Below are positions 9,427 to 18,000 of a DNA stretch of 29,458 nt, one piece after another. The stretch is from a bacterium (GTDB lineage: Bacteria > CAIWAD01). Numbering within the stretch: position 1 is the stretch's first letter; every line of letters begins with the position of its first letter. The translations under genes were made by a program, and so were the position numbers. The notes under the pieces were generated by a model. It was not told the origin of the DNA. It saw nothing but the letters and a program-made list of their open reading frames with translations, and did not search any database. Where the stretch lies: NCBI GenBank assembly GCA_030429345.1, contig JAUIFJ010000035.1:1-29458 (forward strand). Reading direction: 5' to 3'.

Positions 9427-10481
9427 TGGCCAAGGAACTGCTCAAGGGAAATGACGCGGTCGTGCGCGGCGCGGCCCTGGCCGGTTGCCGGCTCTACTTC
9501 GGCTACCCGATCACCCCCGCCAGCGAGATCGCGGAAAGCGCGGCGCGCTACATGCCGCGCGTCGGCGGCACCTTCCTGCAGGCCGAATCGGAAGTCGCCG
9601 CCATCAACATGGTCTACGGCGCCGCCGGTTGCGGCGTCCGCGTGATGACCGCCAGCTCGAGTCCCGGCATCAGCCTCAAGCTGGAAGGCATTTCCTACGC
9701 CGCCGGCGCGGAACTGCCCTGCGTGATCGTCGACGTCAACCGCGGTGGACCCGGCCTGGGCAACATCGCCCCCGAACAGAGCGACTACAACCAGGTGGTG
9801 CACGGCGGCGGACACGGCAACTACAAGCTGCCAGTCCTGGCTCCGGCCAGCGTACAGGAAATGGCCGACTATGTTCGCGACGCCTTTGCTCTTGCCGAGA
9901 AGTACCGCACGCCGGTCTTCCTGCTCACCGACGGCGTGATCGGCCAGATGATGGAACCCGTCGAATTCCCGGAAGCGGTCGACGAGATCCCGCATTTCGA
10001 CTGGGCGCTCTACGCCGACAAGGCCAGCAAGCACAACCTGATCAGCTCGATCCAGCTCGAGCCGGACCGCCTGGAAGAGCACAACCGGCACCTGCAGGAG
10101 AAGTACGCGACCCTCGAACAGGAGGAAGTGCGCGTCGAGCAGTATCACACCGAAGACGCCGAGCACATCTTCGTCGGCTACGGCATTGTCTCACGCATCC
10201 TGAAGAGCGTCGTCGACGAGTTGCGGACGAAGGGCGTCAAGGCAGGCCTGGTACGGCCGATCACGCTCTTCCCCTTCCCCAAGGACTGCCTTTCCGGCCT
10301 GGCGCAGAAGGAAGTCGATTTCACCGTCGTCGAGATGAACAACGGGCAGATGCTGCGGGACGTCGAGCTGGCGATCCGCTGCAGCCGGCCGGTGCACTTC
10401 TACAACCGCATGGGCGGCAACGTGCCGACGATCCGCGAGATCACGGATCACGTCCTTGCCCGCCTCGAAGTCGCCCAGTAA
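9426..10481 (+). CDS. vorB: 2-oxoacid:ferredoxin oxidoreductase, alpha subunit (VorB/KorA type)
   Basis: 351 residues. The start [16 protein letters not shown], the YPITPASE motif near residue 27, [16 protein letters not shown] and [17 protein letters not shown] are characteristic of the alpha (pyrimidine-binding and domain II) subunit of 2-oxoacid:ferredoxin oxidoreductases, most like VorB (3-methyl-2-oxobutanoate) and KorA (2-oxoglutarate). Length is usual for the family. The enzyme decarboxylates a 2-oxoacid with CoA and ferredoxin to an acyl-CoA; it is oxygen-sensitive and reversible, which suggests anaerobic or low-oxygen metabolism. The ATG at 9426 overlaps the ferredoxin stop; the open frame upstream (to 9012) runs through the ferredoxin gene and is not used. 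The substrate (branched-chain versus 2-oxoglutarate) is not settled by sequence alone. Confidence 0.92.
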   Translation: MAKELLKGNDAVVRGAALAGCRLYFGYPITPASEIAESAARYMPRVGGTFLQAESEVAAINMVYGAAGCGVRVMTASSSPGISLKLEGISYAAGAELPCVIVDVNRGGPGLGNIAPEQSDYNQVVHGGGHGNYKLPVLAPASVQEMADYVRDAFALAEKYRTPVFLLTDGVIGQMMEPVEFPEAVDEIPHFDWALYADKASKHNLISSIQLEPDRLEEHNRHLQEKYATLEQEEVRVEQYHTEDAEHIFVGYGIVSRILKSVVDELRTKGVKAGLVRPITLFPFPKDCLSGLAQKEVDFTVVEMNNGQMLRDVELAIRCSRPVHFYNRMGGNVPTIREITDHVLARLEVAQ

Positions 10482-10494
10482 AGGAGGTGCCCTG

Positions 10495-11940
10495 ATGGCC
10501 ACCAAGATCCTGGAGAAATCCAAGGCTTTCTATACCGAGTACGAGCGCGCCGGTCATGTAGACAAGCGCGCCACACACTACTGCCCGGGCTGCGGACACG
10601 GCGTGATCCACAAGATCGTCGCCGAGGCTCTCGTGGACCTGGAACTGCAGGACCGGACGATCTTCATCAGTCCCGTCGGCTGCAGCGTTTTCGGCTACTA
10701 CTACTTCGACACCGGAAACATCCAGGCGGCTCACGGCCGCGCGCCGGCGGTCGCCACGGGCGCCAAGCGCTCGCATCCGGACAGCATCGTGATCTCCTAC
10801 CAGGGAGACGGCGACCTGGCGGCGATCGGCACGGCGGAAATCATCCATGCCGCCAACCGCGGCGAGAAGATCACGGTGATTTTCGTCAACAACGCGATCT
10901 ATGGCATGACCGGCGGGCAGATGGCCCCCACCACCCTGCAGGGCCAGAACTCGACCACCACGCCCATGGGCCGCGACGTGCACAACGAAGGATACCCGAT
11001 GAAGGTCTGCGAGATGATCGACGCCCTGCACGCGCCGGTCTTCATCGAACGCTGCAGCCTGCACAGTTCGAAGCACATCTCGCGCACGCGGCGCGTGATC
11101 CGTCGCGCCCTGCAGTCCCAGGCGGATCACAAGGGCTTCAGCTTCGTCGAAGTCCTGAGCGCCTGTCCCAGCGGCTGGAAAATGGACCCCGTCTCCGCCG
11201 AGAAGTGGATCGAGGAGCACATGCTTCCCGTCTTCCCGCTGGGCAATTTCCGCGATCACATCGACGAGACCGAAGGCCACCGGCCGCAGAAGCCGCGGCT
11301 GGACAATGCCGCCATGCGCAGGCAGCTGGACCTGGTGGAACGGGAGATCACGAAACCCGAGGCCACCCAGCCCATGGAGGCGGCGCGCAACCCGGAAATC
11401 CTGATGGCGGGATTCGGAGGCCAGGGCATTATGCTGCTCGGTGTCGCCACCAGCAGCGCGGCGATGATCGAAGGCTACGAGACCAGCTGGATTCCGAGCT
11501 ACGGCCCGGAGATGCGCGGCGGCACCGCCAACTGCAGCGTGCGCATCGACGAGAAACCCATCGGCAGTCCGATGATCGCCGAACCGACAATCCTGATGGC
11601 CTTCAACCGTCCGAGCCTCGAGAAGTTCGCCCCCAAGGTCAAGCCCGGCGGCATTCTCTTCTACGACAGCAGCCTGATCGACATCGAACCCGAGCGGCCG
11701 GACTGCATCTGCGTGCCCGTGCCCTTCACCAAAATGGCCGACGAACTGGGCAACACGCGCTTCGCCAACATGGTGGCCATGGGCGTGCTCTGCGGCTACA
11801 CCAACCTGCTGACGCAGGAGGCTCTCTTCGAGGCCCTGCCCAGCGTGATCAAGCGGCGGCAGTTCATCGATGCCAACCGCAAAGCCGTCCAGAGCGGCCT
11901 GGACTACGGTCGGAAGCTGCGCGAGCAGCAGAGCAACTAG
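10495..11940 (+). CDS. 2-oxoacid:ferredoxin oxidoreductase, fused beta (TPP) and gamma subunits
   Basis: 481 residues, two subunits in one chain. Residues 1 to about 265 are the thiamine-diphosphate-binding beta subunit: CPGCGHG (C30, C33), C63 and possibly C187 as [4Fe-4S] ligands, GDGD at 104-107 and NN at 132-133 for Mg-ThDP, then IYGMTGGQMAPTT. A linker of about 35 residues leads to the gamma subunit, from about 300, with MAGFGGQGIMLLG (304 onward) and SYGPEMRGGTANC. Beta and gamma are separate genes in most bacteria with this enzyme. The start ATG at 10495 is set by AGGAGGTG at 10482-10489, an ideal ribosome site 5 nt away; the open frame begins 13 codons earlier but that would overlap the alpha stop. 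It is last in the operon and followed by a strong terminator. Confidence 0.93.
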   Translation: MATKILEKSKAFYTEYERAGHVDKRATHYCPGCGHGVIHKIVAEALVDLELQDRTIFISPVGCSVFGYYYFDTGNIQAAHGRAPAVATGAKRSHPDSIVISYQGDGDLAAIGTAEIIHAANRGEKITVIFVNNAIYGMTGGQMAPTTLQGQNSTTTPMGRDVHNEGYPMKVCEMIDALHAPVFIERCSLHSSKHISRTRRVIRRALQSQADHKGFSFVEVLSACPSGWKMDPVSAEKWIEEHMLPVFPLGNFRDHIDETEGHRPQKPRLDNAAMRRQLDLVEREITKPEATQPMEAARNPEILMAGFGGQGIMLLGVATSSAAMIEGYETSWIPSYGPEMRGGTANCSVRIDEKPIGSPMIAEPTILMAFNRPSLEKFAPKVKPGGILFYDSSLIDIEPERPDCICVPVPFTKMADELGNTRFANMVAMGVLCGYTNLLTQEALFEALPSVIKRRQFIDANRKAVQSGLDYGRKLREQQSN

Positions 11941-11963
11941 ACTTCTTTTCCTTCACATCCTTC

Positions 11964-12003
11964 GGGGCGGATCACGCAGGCTGCGTGTTCCGCCCCGTTT
12001 TCG
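11964..12003 (+). terminator. Intrinsic terminator of the oxidoreductase operon
   Basis: GGGGCGGA (11964-11971) pairs perfectly with TCCGCCCC (11989-11996); inside it CACGC pairs with GCGTG around loop AGGCT, with only a T/T mismatch between the two stems. GTTTTCGT follows. It starts 23 bp after the stop codon of the fused subunit. Confidence 0.88.
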
Positions 12004-12028
12004 TGTAGCGGAAGGGGATGAATTGAAA

Positions 12029-12106
12029 TAGTTCGCAGGAGAATCCTGCGGCTTGTGCCCACAAGAGAATCCTGCGACTCGTGCCCGCAGGAGAATCCTG
12101 CGGCTA
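12029..12106. repeat. Three 26-bp imperfect direct repeats, each with an internal palindrome
   Basis: Units at about 12029-12054, 12055-12080 and 12081-12106 share (G/A)CA(G/A)GAGAATCCTGCG followed by CTTGTGCCC-like sequence. In units one and three CGCAGGA pairs with TCCTGCG around a GAA loop; in unit two the left arm is mutated (ACAAGAG). The array is non-coding and lies between the oxidoreductase terminator and the beta-helix gene. Three copies without unique spacers is not a CRISPR; a dispersed palindromic element expanded by tandem duplication is the simplest reading. Confidence 0.75.
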
Positions 12107-12113
12107 TATGCAA

Positions 12114-12130
12114 GGACCGCTATGCGGTCC
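12114..12130. repeat. 7-bp hairpin GGACCGC/GCGGTCC, 3-nt loop
   Basis: GGACCGC (12114-12120), loop TAT, GCGGTCC (12124-12130), directly after the 26-bp repeats. A related hairpin with GCGGAC/GTCCGC arms occurs at 24702-24718. No T-run. Confidence 0.5.
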
Positions 12131-12224
12131 CTCGCTATGCGACCTGTTCTTGTGCACCATCCGGCGGGGCAGGGTGATTTTGACTCTGCGGATGCAGGAC
12201 CCGCGATGGCATGTCGAACCAGCG

Positions 12225-12244
12225 CCGCGGGCTTAGGACCGCGG
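12225..12244. repeat. CCGCGG inverted repeat, 8-nt loop
   Basis: CCGCGG at 12225-12230 and again at 12239-12244 around GCTTAGGA. It is the third small palindrome in this 364-bp gene-free stretch (12008-12371), which otherwise holds only the leftward terminator near its right end. Confidence 0.4.
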
Positions 12245-12277
12245 CTATTTGCTTGAAACGGAGTGGTGTGCATCCCA

Positions 12278-12312
12278 ATAAAAAACGGGGAAGCCGCCTC
12301 CGACTCCCCCGT
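12278..12312 (-). terminator. Intrinsic terminator of the beta-helix gene
   Basis: On the minus strand ACGGGGGA (from 12312) pairs with TCCCCGT (to 12285) with one bulged G, followed by TTTTTATT. It lies about 60 bp past the stop codon at 12372-12374 and is correctly oriented for that gene. Confidence 0.75.
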
Positions 12313-12371
12313 CTTCATGAGTTCACTCAGTAAGAAGCACTTCAACCTTCATACTTCGTACTTCATCCATC

Positions 12372-14258
12372 TCACTTCACCAGCATCACCCGCCGCGTCT
12401 GAATGCCGCCCGTGTGTTCCAGCCGCAGGAAATAGAGGCCGCTGGCCAGGGCGCTGCCGTCCAGGAGCTGTTGGTGTGTCCCGGCAGCCAGGGGTCCTTC
12501 GTGGAGCACGGTGACACGTTCTCCCCGCAGGTTGTAGACGGCGAGCGTGGCCGGACCGCCCGTGGTGACGAAGCGGACGCGGGTCGTCGGATTGAAGGGA
12601 TTGGGATAGGCTTCCAGCAGGCCGAAGTCCGCGGGGCGCAAGGTCTCCTCCACGCTGACGCAGCCGGCTCCCCAGGCGCCCATGTCGACGCCGCAGTCGT
12701 TGTTGGCCGCAAGGGCCGGGCTGGAATCCAGCAGGTGGAAATCGCCGTTGCCGGGATTGCAGAAGAGCGGGTCTCCGCCCATGTTCCCGTCGACTCCGCC
12801 CTGGCCGGACAGGCAGCCGTCCCAGCCGCCTCCCGCGCCATCGTCGAGCAGGGTGCAGCTGAAGGCGTGATCCGTCAGCTGCGCGCAGTCGTACTGCACA
12901 TCCGCCGTATTGGCGTAGACGATGCAGTTCTCCATGAACAGGGAGGCCACGTCGGGCACGGCGCCCTCGAAGTGGATCGCGCTGGAAAGCGAGTCCATGC
13001 CCGTCTCGCAGGTATTGTAGGCCACCGTGCAGTTGCTCATTTCCAGGCGGCCGTCGTAGAAGCCGAGAATCGAGCTGTGCAGGGTCTCGGTCCCACCGGT
13101 GGAGACGTTGTTGGCGATCACGGTGCCTTCCATGCGGACTTCCAGCCCCAGGTCGACGGCAGCCCAGTCCTCGCCCGTGTTGCCGATGATCGTGCAGTCG
13201 ATGATCGTCGTCGTGTCCGCCTCGCCGGCGATCGCCGCGCCGTAGGTCGCCTCATTGCCTTCGAACCAGCAGTCGATAATCGTCGCCGGAGGAGCCGTGT
13301 TCAGGAAAATGCCGGCACCGCGCCCGGCGCTGTTGTTGTGGAACTCGCAGCCCGTGGCGCTCATCGCGGTCTCGAAACTGAAGATCGCGCCCCCCAGCAG
13401 CCCCGTCGAGTTCTCCTCGAAGAGGCAATCGATCACGGTGATCGTCGATCCCGTGTTGTTGGAAATGGCGCCGCCGTAGCCGTCGTCGCCTTCCGGCAGG
13501 GTGAAGAGAGCCGTGTTGCCGCGAAAGACGCAGTCCTCGATCCAGACGTCGGAATCGGTGCTGGTGCGCAGACCGCCGCCGCTGGCCGCGTCGCCTTCCG
13601 TCGTATACGCGGCATTATTCTCGAAAAGGCAGCCGATGTAGCTGGCGTCGCTGTCGTTGAAGTTGTTGGCTCCTCCTCCGCTGCGCTGGGCCTGGTTGCC
13701 CAGGAAGCGGCAGTCGCGGAAGACCGGCGAGCTGCCGTTGTGTCCGACGCCGCCGCCGAAGAGAGCGTTGTTGTGGCGGAAGTCGCAGGCCTCGAAGACC
13801 GGCGCCGCGCCCGACTCGCAGCGCAGACCGCCGCCCGTGTCCTCGCAGCTGTTGTCGCTGATAGCGCAGTCGCGGAAGTAGGGGCTGTCGCCGACGATCA
13901 GCAGGCCGCCGCCATTGACCACGGTGCCTCCACCGGTGATCTTGAAGCCGATGACCTGGGTCGTCGTGTCGATGGTCGTCCCGGCCAGGGTGGCAAAGAG
14001 CAGGGGCCGGAATGTCTGCAGCCCGTCGATCACCGTGTCCGTCGTGTCTCCCTCGGCAATCATCTTGATCGATTCCGTGTCCGGCCACTCGAGAGGCTCG
14101 AAATAGAAGCCGGGCGCGACGCTGACCGTATCCCCGTCGGCGCAGGCCCAGAGGGCGGACTGGATGGTGCTGAAATCCCCCGGCACGGTGTGGGTGGTCG
14201 CCTGCGCGGCCAGGGGGAGCAGCAGAAGGAACCACAAGCGGAGTGCATTCGAAGTCAT
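12372..14258 (-). CDS. Secreted right-handed beta-helix protein with C-terminal sorting domain
   Basis: 628 residues. Signal peptide MTSNALRLWFLLLLPLAAQA, then GDFSTIQSALWACADGDTV, the typical entry into a pectate-lyase-like beta-helix, and many turns of the form h-DC-F-NN-A--GGG(A/G)h, with stacked Asn and small residues. From about 551 a YPNPFNP ... AVYNLRG ... ALASGLYFLRL ... MLVK sorting module follows. AGGAAG lies 9 nt before the ATG at 14258; the open frame extends 18 codons further upstream but that part is basic and would bury the signal peptide. Secretion to the surface is inferred. Catalytic residues of a polysaccharide lyase are not identifiable, so an adhesin or structural surface protein is as likely as an enzyme. 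Confidence 0.88.
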   Translation of the reverse strand: MTSNALRLWFLLLLPLAAQATTHTVPGDFSTIQSALWACADGDTVSVAPGFYFEPLEWPDTESIKMIAEGDTTDTVIDGLQTFRPLLFATLAGTTIDTTTQVIGFKITGGGTVVNGGGLLIVGDSPYFRDCAISDNSCEDTGGGLRCESGAAPVFEACDFRHNNALFGGGVGHNGSSPVFRDCRFLGNQAQRSGGGANNFNDSDASYIGCLFENNAAYTTEGDAASGGGLRTSTDSDVWIEDCVFRGNTALFTLPEGDDGYGGAISNNTGSTITVIDCLFEENSTGLLGGAIFSFETAMSATGCEFHNNSAGRGAGIFLNTAPPATIIDCWFEGNEATYGAAIAGEADTTTIIDCTIIGNTGEDWAAVDLGLEVRMEGTVIANNVSTGGTETLHSSILGFYDGRLEMSNCTVAYNTCETGMDSLSSAIHFEGAVPDVASLFMENCIVYANTADVQYDCAQLTDHAFSCTLLDDGAGGGWDGCLSGQGGVDGNMGGDPLFCNPGNGDFHLLDSSPALAANNDCGVDMGAWGAGCVSVEETLRPADFGLLEAYPNPFNPTTRVRFVTTGGPATLAVYNLRGERVTVLHEGPLAAGTHQQLLDGSALASGLYFLRLEHTGGIQTRRVMLVK

Positions 14259-14380
14259 GGCGAGTCTCTTCCTGTTATAGGCTGTCGATGGAGGTTGCCG
14301 GATCCTATACAAGACCTGCCGGTGGGAACCGGACGCGGGCAGGTGCCGCTTGGACGGCCGGAAAGCCTTCGGGTTTCCCC

Positions 14381-14881
14381 TCAGGGCCTGAATGTACTAC
14401 TTGCCTGTCGCGGAATGGGCAGGCCGGGAGCGCCGCGCTCCAGCCAGTCGCGCTGTTCCCCGGTCTCGGGACAGGCTTCCAGCAGCCCGGCGGCCCGGCG
14501 CAGGGAGGACAGGCGCTCCAACACCTCGCCGGCGGAAAGTCCCTGTCGAAGCAGCAGGGCGCCCGCCAGCAGACCGCTGCGCCCGCAACCGGCCTGGCAA
14601 TGAAGGAAGACCCTCTGGCCGACGGCCAGCCCCTGCTCGACCCAGAGGCAGCCCTGCAGGATGAGCTCCGCCGGCGGTAGACTGAAGTCCTTTACCGGCA
14701 GATGCAGGGCCTGCGCGTCGGACGAATGCGCCTCTTCGCGCAGGTCCAGGACCCGCTCCGGGATCCACTCCCCTTTCCGCAGAAGGTCCGCCGCCGCAGC
14801 GGGTCCCGCCAGCAGCCGCCGGGGAAGGATCCACCAGCAGCCCGGGGCGGGAAGAGCGGATGCGTTTGTTGCCTGATCCAT
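14381..14881 (-). CDS. Small dual-specificity/tyrosine-type protein phosphatase
   Basis: 166 residues with the CX5R active-site loop HCQAGCGRSG (nucleophile C95, R101) in LHCQAGCGRSGLLAGALLL, and a likely general acid D65 in LPVKDFSLPP. VLDLREEA is the usual beta strand before it. These define the cysteine-based phosphatase superfamily; the length fits minimal bacterial and archaeal dual-specificity phosphatases. No signal peptide or membrane segment, so it is cytoplasmic. The ATG at 14881 is chosen because the open frame upstream (to 15244) is Pro/Arg-rich and runs into the divergent cytochrome gene. It is 122 bp upstream of the beta-helix gene on the same strand and may share its transcript. 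The substrate is unknown. Confidence 0.85.
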   Translation of the reverse strand: MDQATNASALPAPGCWWILPRRLLAGPAAAADLLRKGEWIPERVLDLREEAHSSDAQALHLPVKDFSLPPAELILQGCLWVEQGLAVGQRVFLHCQAGCGRSGLLAGALLLRQGLSAGEVLERLSSLRRAAGLLEACPETGEQRDWLERGAPGLPIPRQASSTFRP

Positions 14882-14927
14882 GCTTCTCTCAGCTCCCCTG
14901 AAAATGTCAGGCAAAGGTAAATTTTTC

Positions 14928-14956
14928 TTGAATCGCCCTGGAGCAAGCGGTACTCT
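14928..14956 (+). promoter_or_regulatory. Weak sigma70-like promoter candidate for the large cytochrome gene
   Basis: TTGAAT (14928-14933), a 17-nt spacer, then TACTCT (14951-14956), within an unusually AT-rich patch of the 179-bp divergent region. It would give a leader of about 100 nt. The match to consensus is only partial, and promoter consensus in this lineage is unknown. Confidence 0.3.
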
Positions 14957-15060
14957 GTTGCCCAGGCCTGACACCACGGCCCAACCAACTCGCACAAACA
15001 CAGCCACTCCGCCATGGGGAGACCCCCCGGCGGAACAGTCTACCAAATCGGGACACGCAC

Positions 15061-18000
15061 ATGAGATCCTGTCGATTGATGATGTGGTCTGCCCTGCTCG
15101 GGGCAGCTTTGGCCGGCGGCGCTTCCGCCGCGGAACTGTGGAGCACCGGCGAAGGCCAAAGCTTCTTTTCCCTGGATGAGGCGGACCGCAGCGGCGGGCT
15201 GCAGCTGGAAGGCGGCCGCACCCTCCAGGGGGAATGGCAGACACCGGTGCAGGAGCAGAGCGCTTTCACCTTTCATGTGAGCGGCAACAAGGTGCTGCCC
15301 CGCTTCAGCGGACGCCTCTTTCATGAAGGGCCCCTGCGCATTGCAGGCCCTGCCAGCAGCCTGAACGCCGAGCGCTTCGTGCTGGTGGACGCCTTCGCGG
15401 AGGGACGCCAGGAAATGCGCCTGCTGAGCGAAGAGGGCGCGGTGCTCTTCGTGCTGGCCGACATCAAGTTCGGCTTCCTTCCGGAAGCCAACAGCCTGCA
15501 ACTGGTGGCGGATCACCTGAGCCTGCCCGCGAAGAGCGCGGCCACCCTGGGCCTCGAGCACCTGGCCGGACAGGACCTGGGACGCATGCGCCTCGACCTG
15601 GAAGTCTTCTGGGTCGGCGGCGAACTGCCGGACAGCCGTCCCGTCAATCGCCCCGGCGAGGGCCCGGTACTTGACGCCGGCCGCGACCCCGGGCCGGACA
15701 TGGTCTTCTGCCAGCTCTACGGCCTCTACCAGGCCAGCCGCAGCGGCAGCACGGTGGAGATGTCCCTGGGCACCACCTCCTGGAACATCGGCGACCAGGA
15801 TCTTTCCTGGGACAGCGGCCTGGGCAATCCTCACCCTTACATTATTCAAAACCTGTATCGCGAAAATGCCGAAGGCCACTTCGAGCAGTTGTCCGCCTCC
15901 TGGATCAAGCACGGCTTCTACGCCCTGGCCAGCCACCAGTGCGATCTGCCCGATCTGCCCGACTGCGTCTTCGAACCCGGCCATGGTGCCGGCGACTGGC
16001 TCGGCGTCGGCTGCACCGACACCTACAGCCCGGGTCTCAATGCCAGCGGCCTGCGTCCGCGCAGCGAGGTCAATCCCTGGACCGGCGCCTGGAGCGGAGT
16101 CAACTACAGCGGCGACTACGCCCTGACCCTGGAGGATGCCGACATCGATCCGGCACAGAACCCCGGCGCGACCTACTATTCCGAAGGGCTCTACAACATC
16201 GGCGACGACATCAACCCGATGAACAGCATCGCCTGGAAGCCGGTGACCTTCAGCGGCAGCCCCGGCGGCACCTGGAGCGTCGGCATGTCCGGCAGCGGCA
16301 CCCTGCCGACGACGGGCCCGGCCCTTGAAGCCTGGGGCGGCACGGAGACCCTGGTCGCCCAGGAGATTCCCGTAATCCACAACAACTGGGGCGGCGGGAA
16401 TGACAGCCCCGACGGGCGCTGCCTGCTCAGTGTCAAGACCTGGGACAACGGCGACGGCACCTGGCACTACGAATACTGCCTCTATAATGTGGACATGCAT
16501 GCCAAGGTCGACGGCTTTATCGTTCCGATCTCCGCCGGCACGCTGATCAGCAACGCCGAGTTCCACGCTCCCCAGCAGTACGACGCCCAGCCCTACCAGA
16601 GCGCGGGCAACACCTCGTATACCAATGACCCCTGGACGATCAATGTCAACGCGAACTCGGTGGCCTTCACCTCCGCGGACAACCCCCTGCGCTGGGGCGT
16701 GATGTATACTTTCCGCTTCGATGCCAACCAGCCGCCCGAGAGCGTGCAGGTCCAGCTGAACCAGTACGAACCGGGTGGTCCCGCCTTCCTGACGGCCAGC
16801 ACCACCGGCCCGGCCCAGGGTCCTGCGGACTGCAACAACAACGGCACTCCCGACGACGAGGATATCGACAACGGCACCAGCCAGGACTGCAACGGCAACG
16901 GCGTGCCCGACGAGTGCGAGCCGGACTGCAACAACAACGGCGCGGCCGACGAGTGTGACATCAGCAGCGGCGGCAGCCTCGATTGCAACCTCAACGGCAT
17001 TCCCGACGAGTGCGAGGCGGACTGCAACAACAACGGCGTGCCCGACGAGTGTGACATTGCCGGCGGCATGCCCGACTGCAACGAGAACGGCGTGCCCGAC
17101 GAGTGCGAGAACTTCGAGGACTGCAACAGCAACGGCATTCCCGACGAGTGCGAGCTGCAGGACAACGACTGCAACAGCAACGGCGTGCTCGATTCCTGCG
17201 ACATCGCCAGCGGCACCAGCCAGGACGAGGACCTGAACGGCGTACCCGACGAATGCGAGAACATCTGCTACCAGTCGATCTGCCCCGACACGGAACCCGT
17301 GCTGGGCAATACGAGCGGCAAGGAGCCGGGCGAGAACCACGGCTCGAGCAGCTGCGGCAGCAGCGCCACCAGCCCGGACGTGTTCTACACCTACACCCCG
17401 GCGGCCGACGGCAGCGCGACCGTCGAGACCTGCGGCTACGGCAACTACGACACGGTGCTCTCGATCCACACGGCCTGCCCCGGCACGGTGGACAATCAGC
17501 TCTTCTGCAACGACGACAACTGCTCCAACTACAAGAGCAGCATTACCTGGGACGTGACGGCCAACACGACCTATACCATTCGCGTCAGCGGCTACAACAA
17601 TGCCAGCGGAGACTTCGGCCTGGTGCTTTCCGGTCCTCCCTGCGCGGTCAATTTCCCCGACTGCAACGGCAACTTCGTCGACGACGCCGAGGACATTGCC
17701 GGCGGCTTCAGCCTGGACTGCAACGGAAACGGCATTCCCGACGAGTGCGACCTGGACGAGGGTTTCAGCCTGGATTGCAACGAGAACGGCATTCCCGACG
17801 AGTGTGACATCAGCTCCGGCCTGTCCGACGATTGCAACACGAACGGCTTCCCGGATGACTGCGAGTTCATCGGCGGCGGCGGCGGCTTCAACGACTACAA
17901 CCGCGACGCCATCGGCCTGCAGATTCCCGACAACGATCCTGCCGGCGTTAGCGACGAACTGGTGATCACGGACGATCTGCCGATCAGCGCCCTGGAAGTG

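Noticed and set aside
12029-12106. CRISPR array
   Set aside because: The units are contiguous with no unique spacers, and no cas genes are nearby. The 12-bp arrays fail for the same reason.
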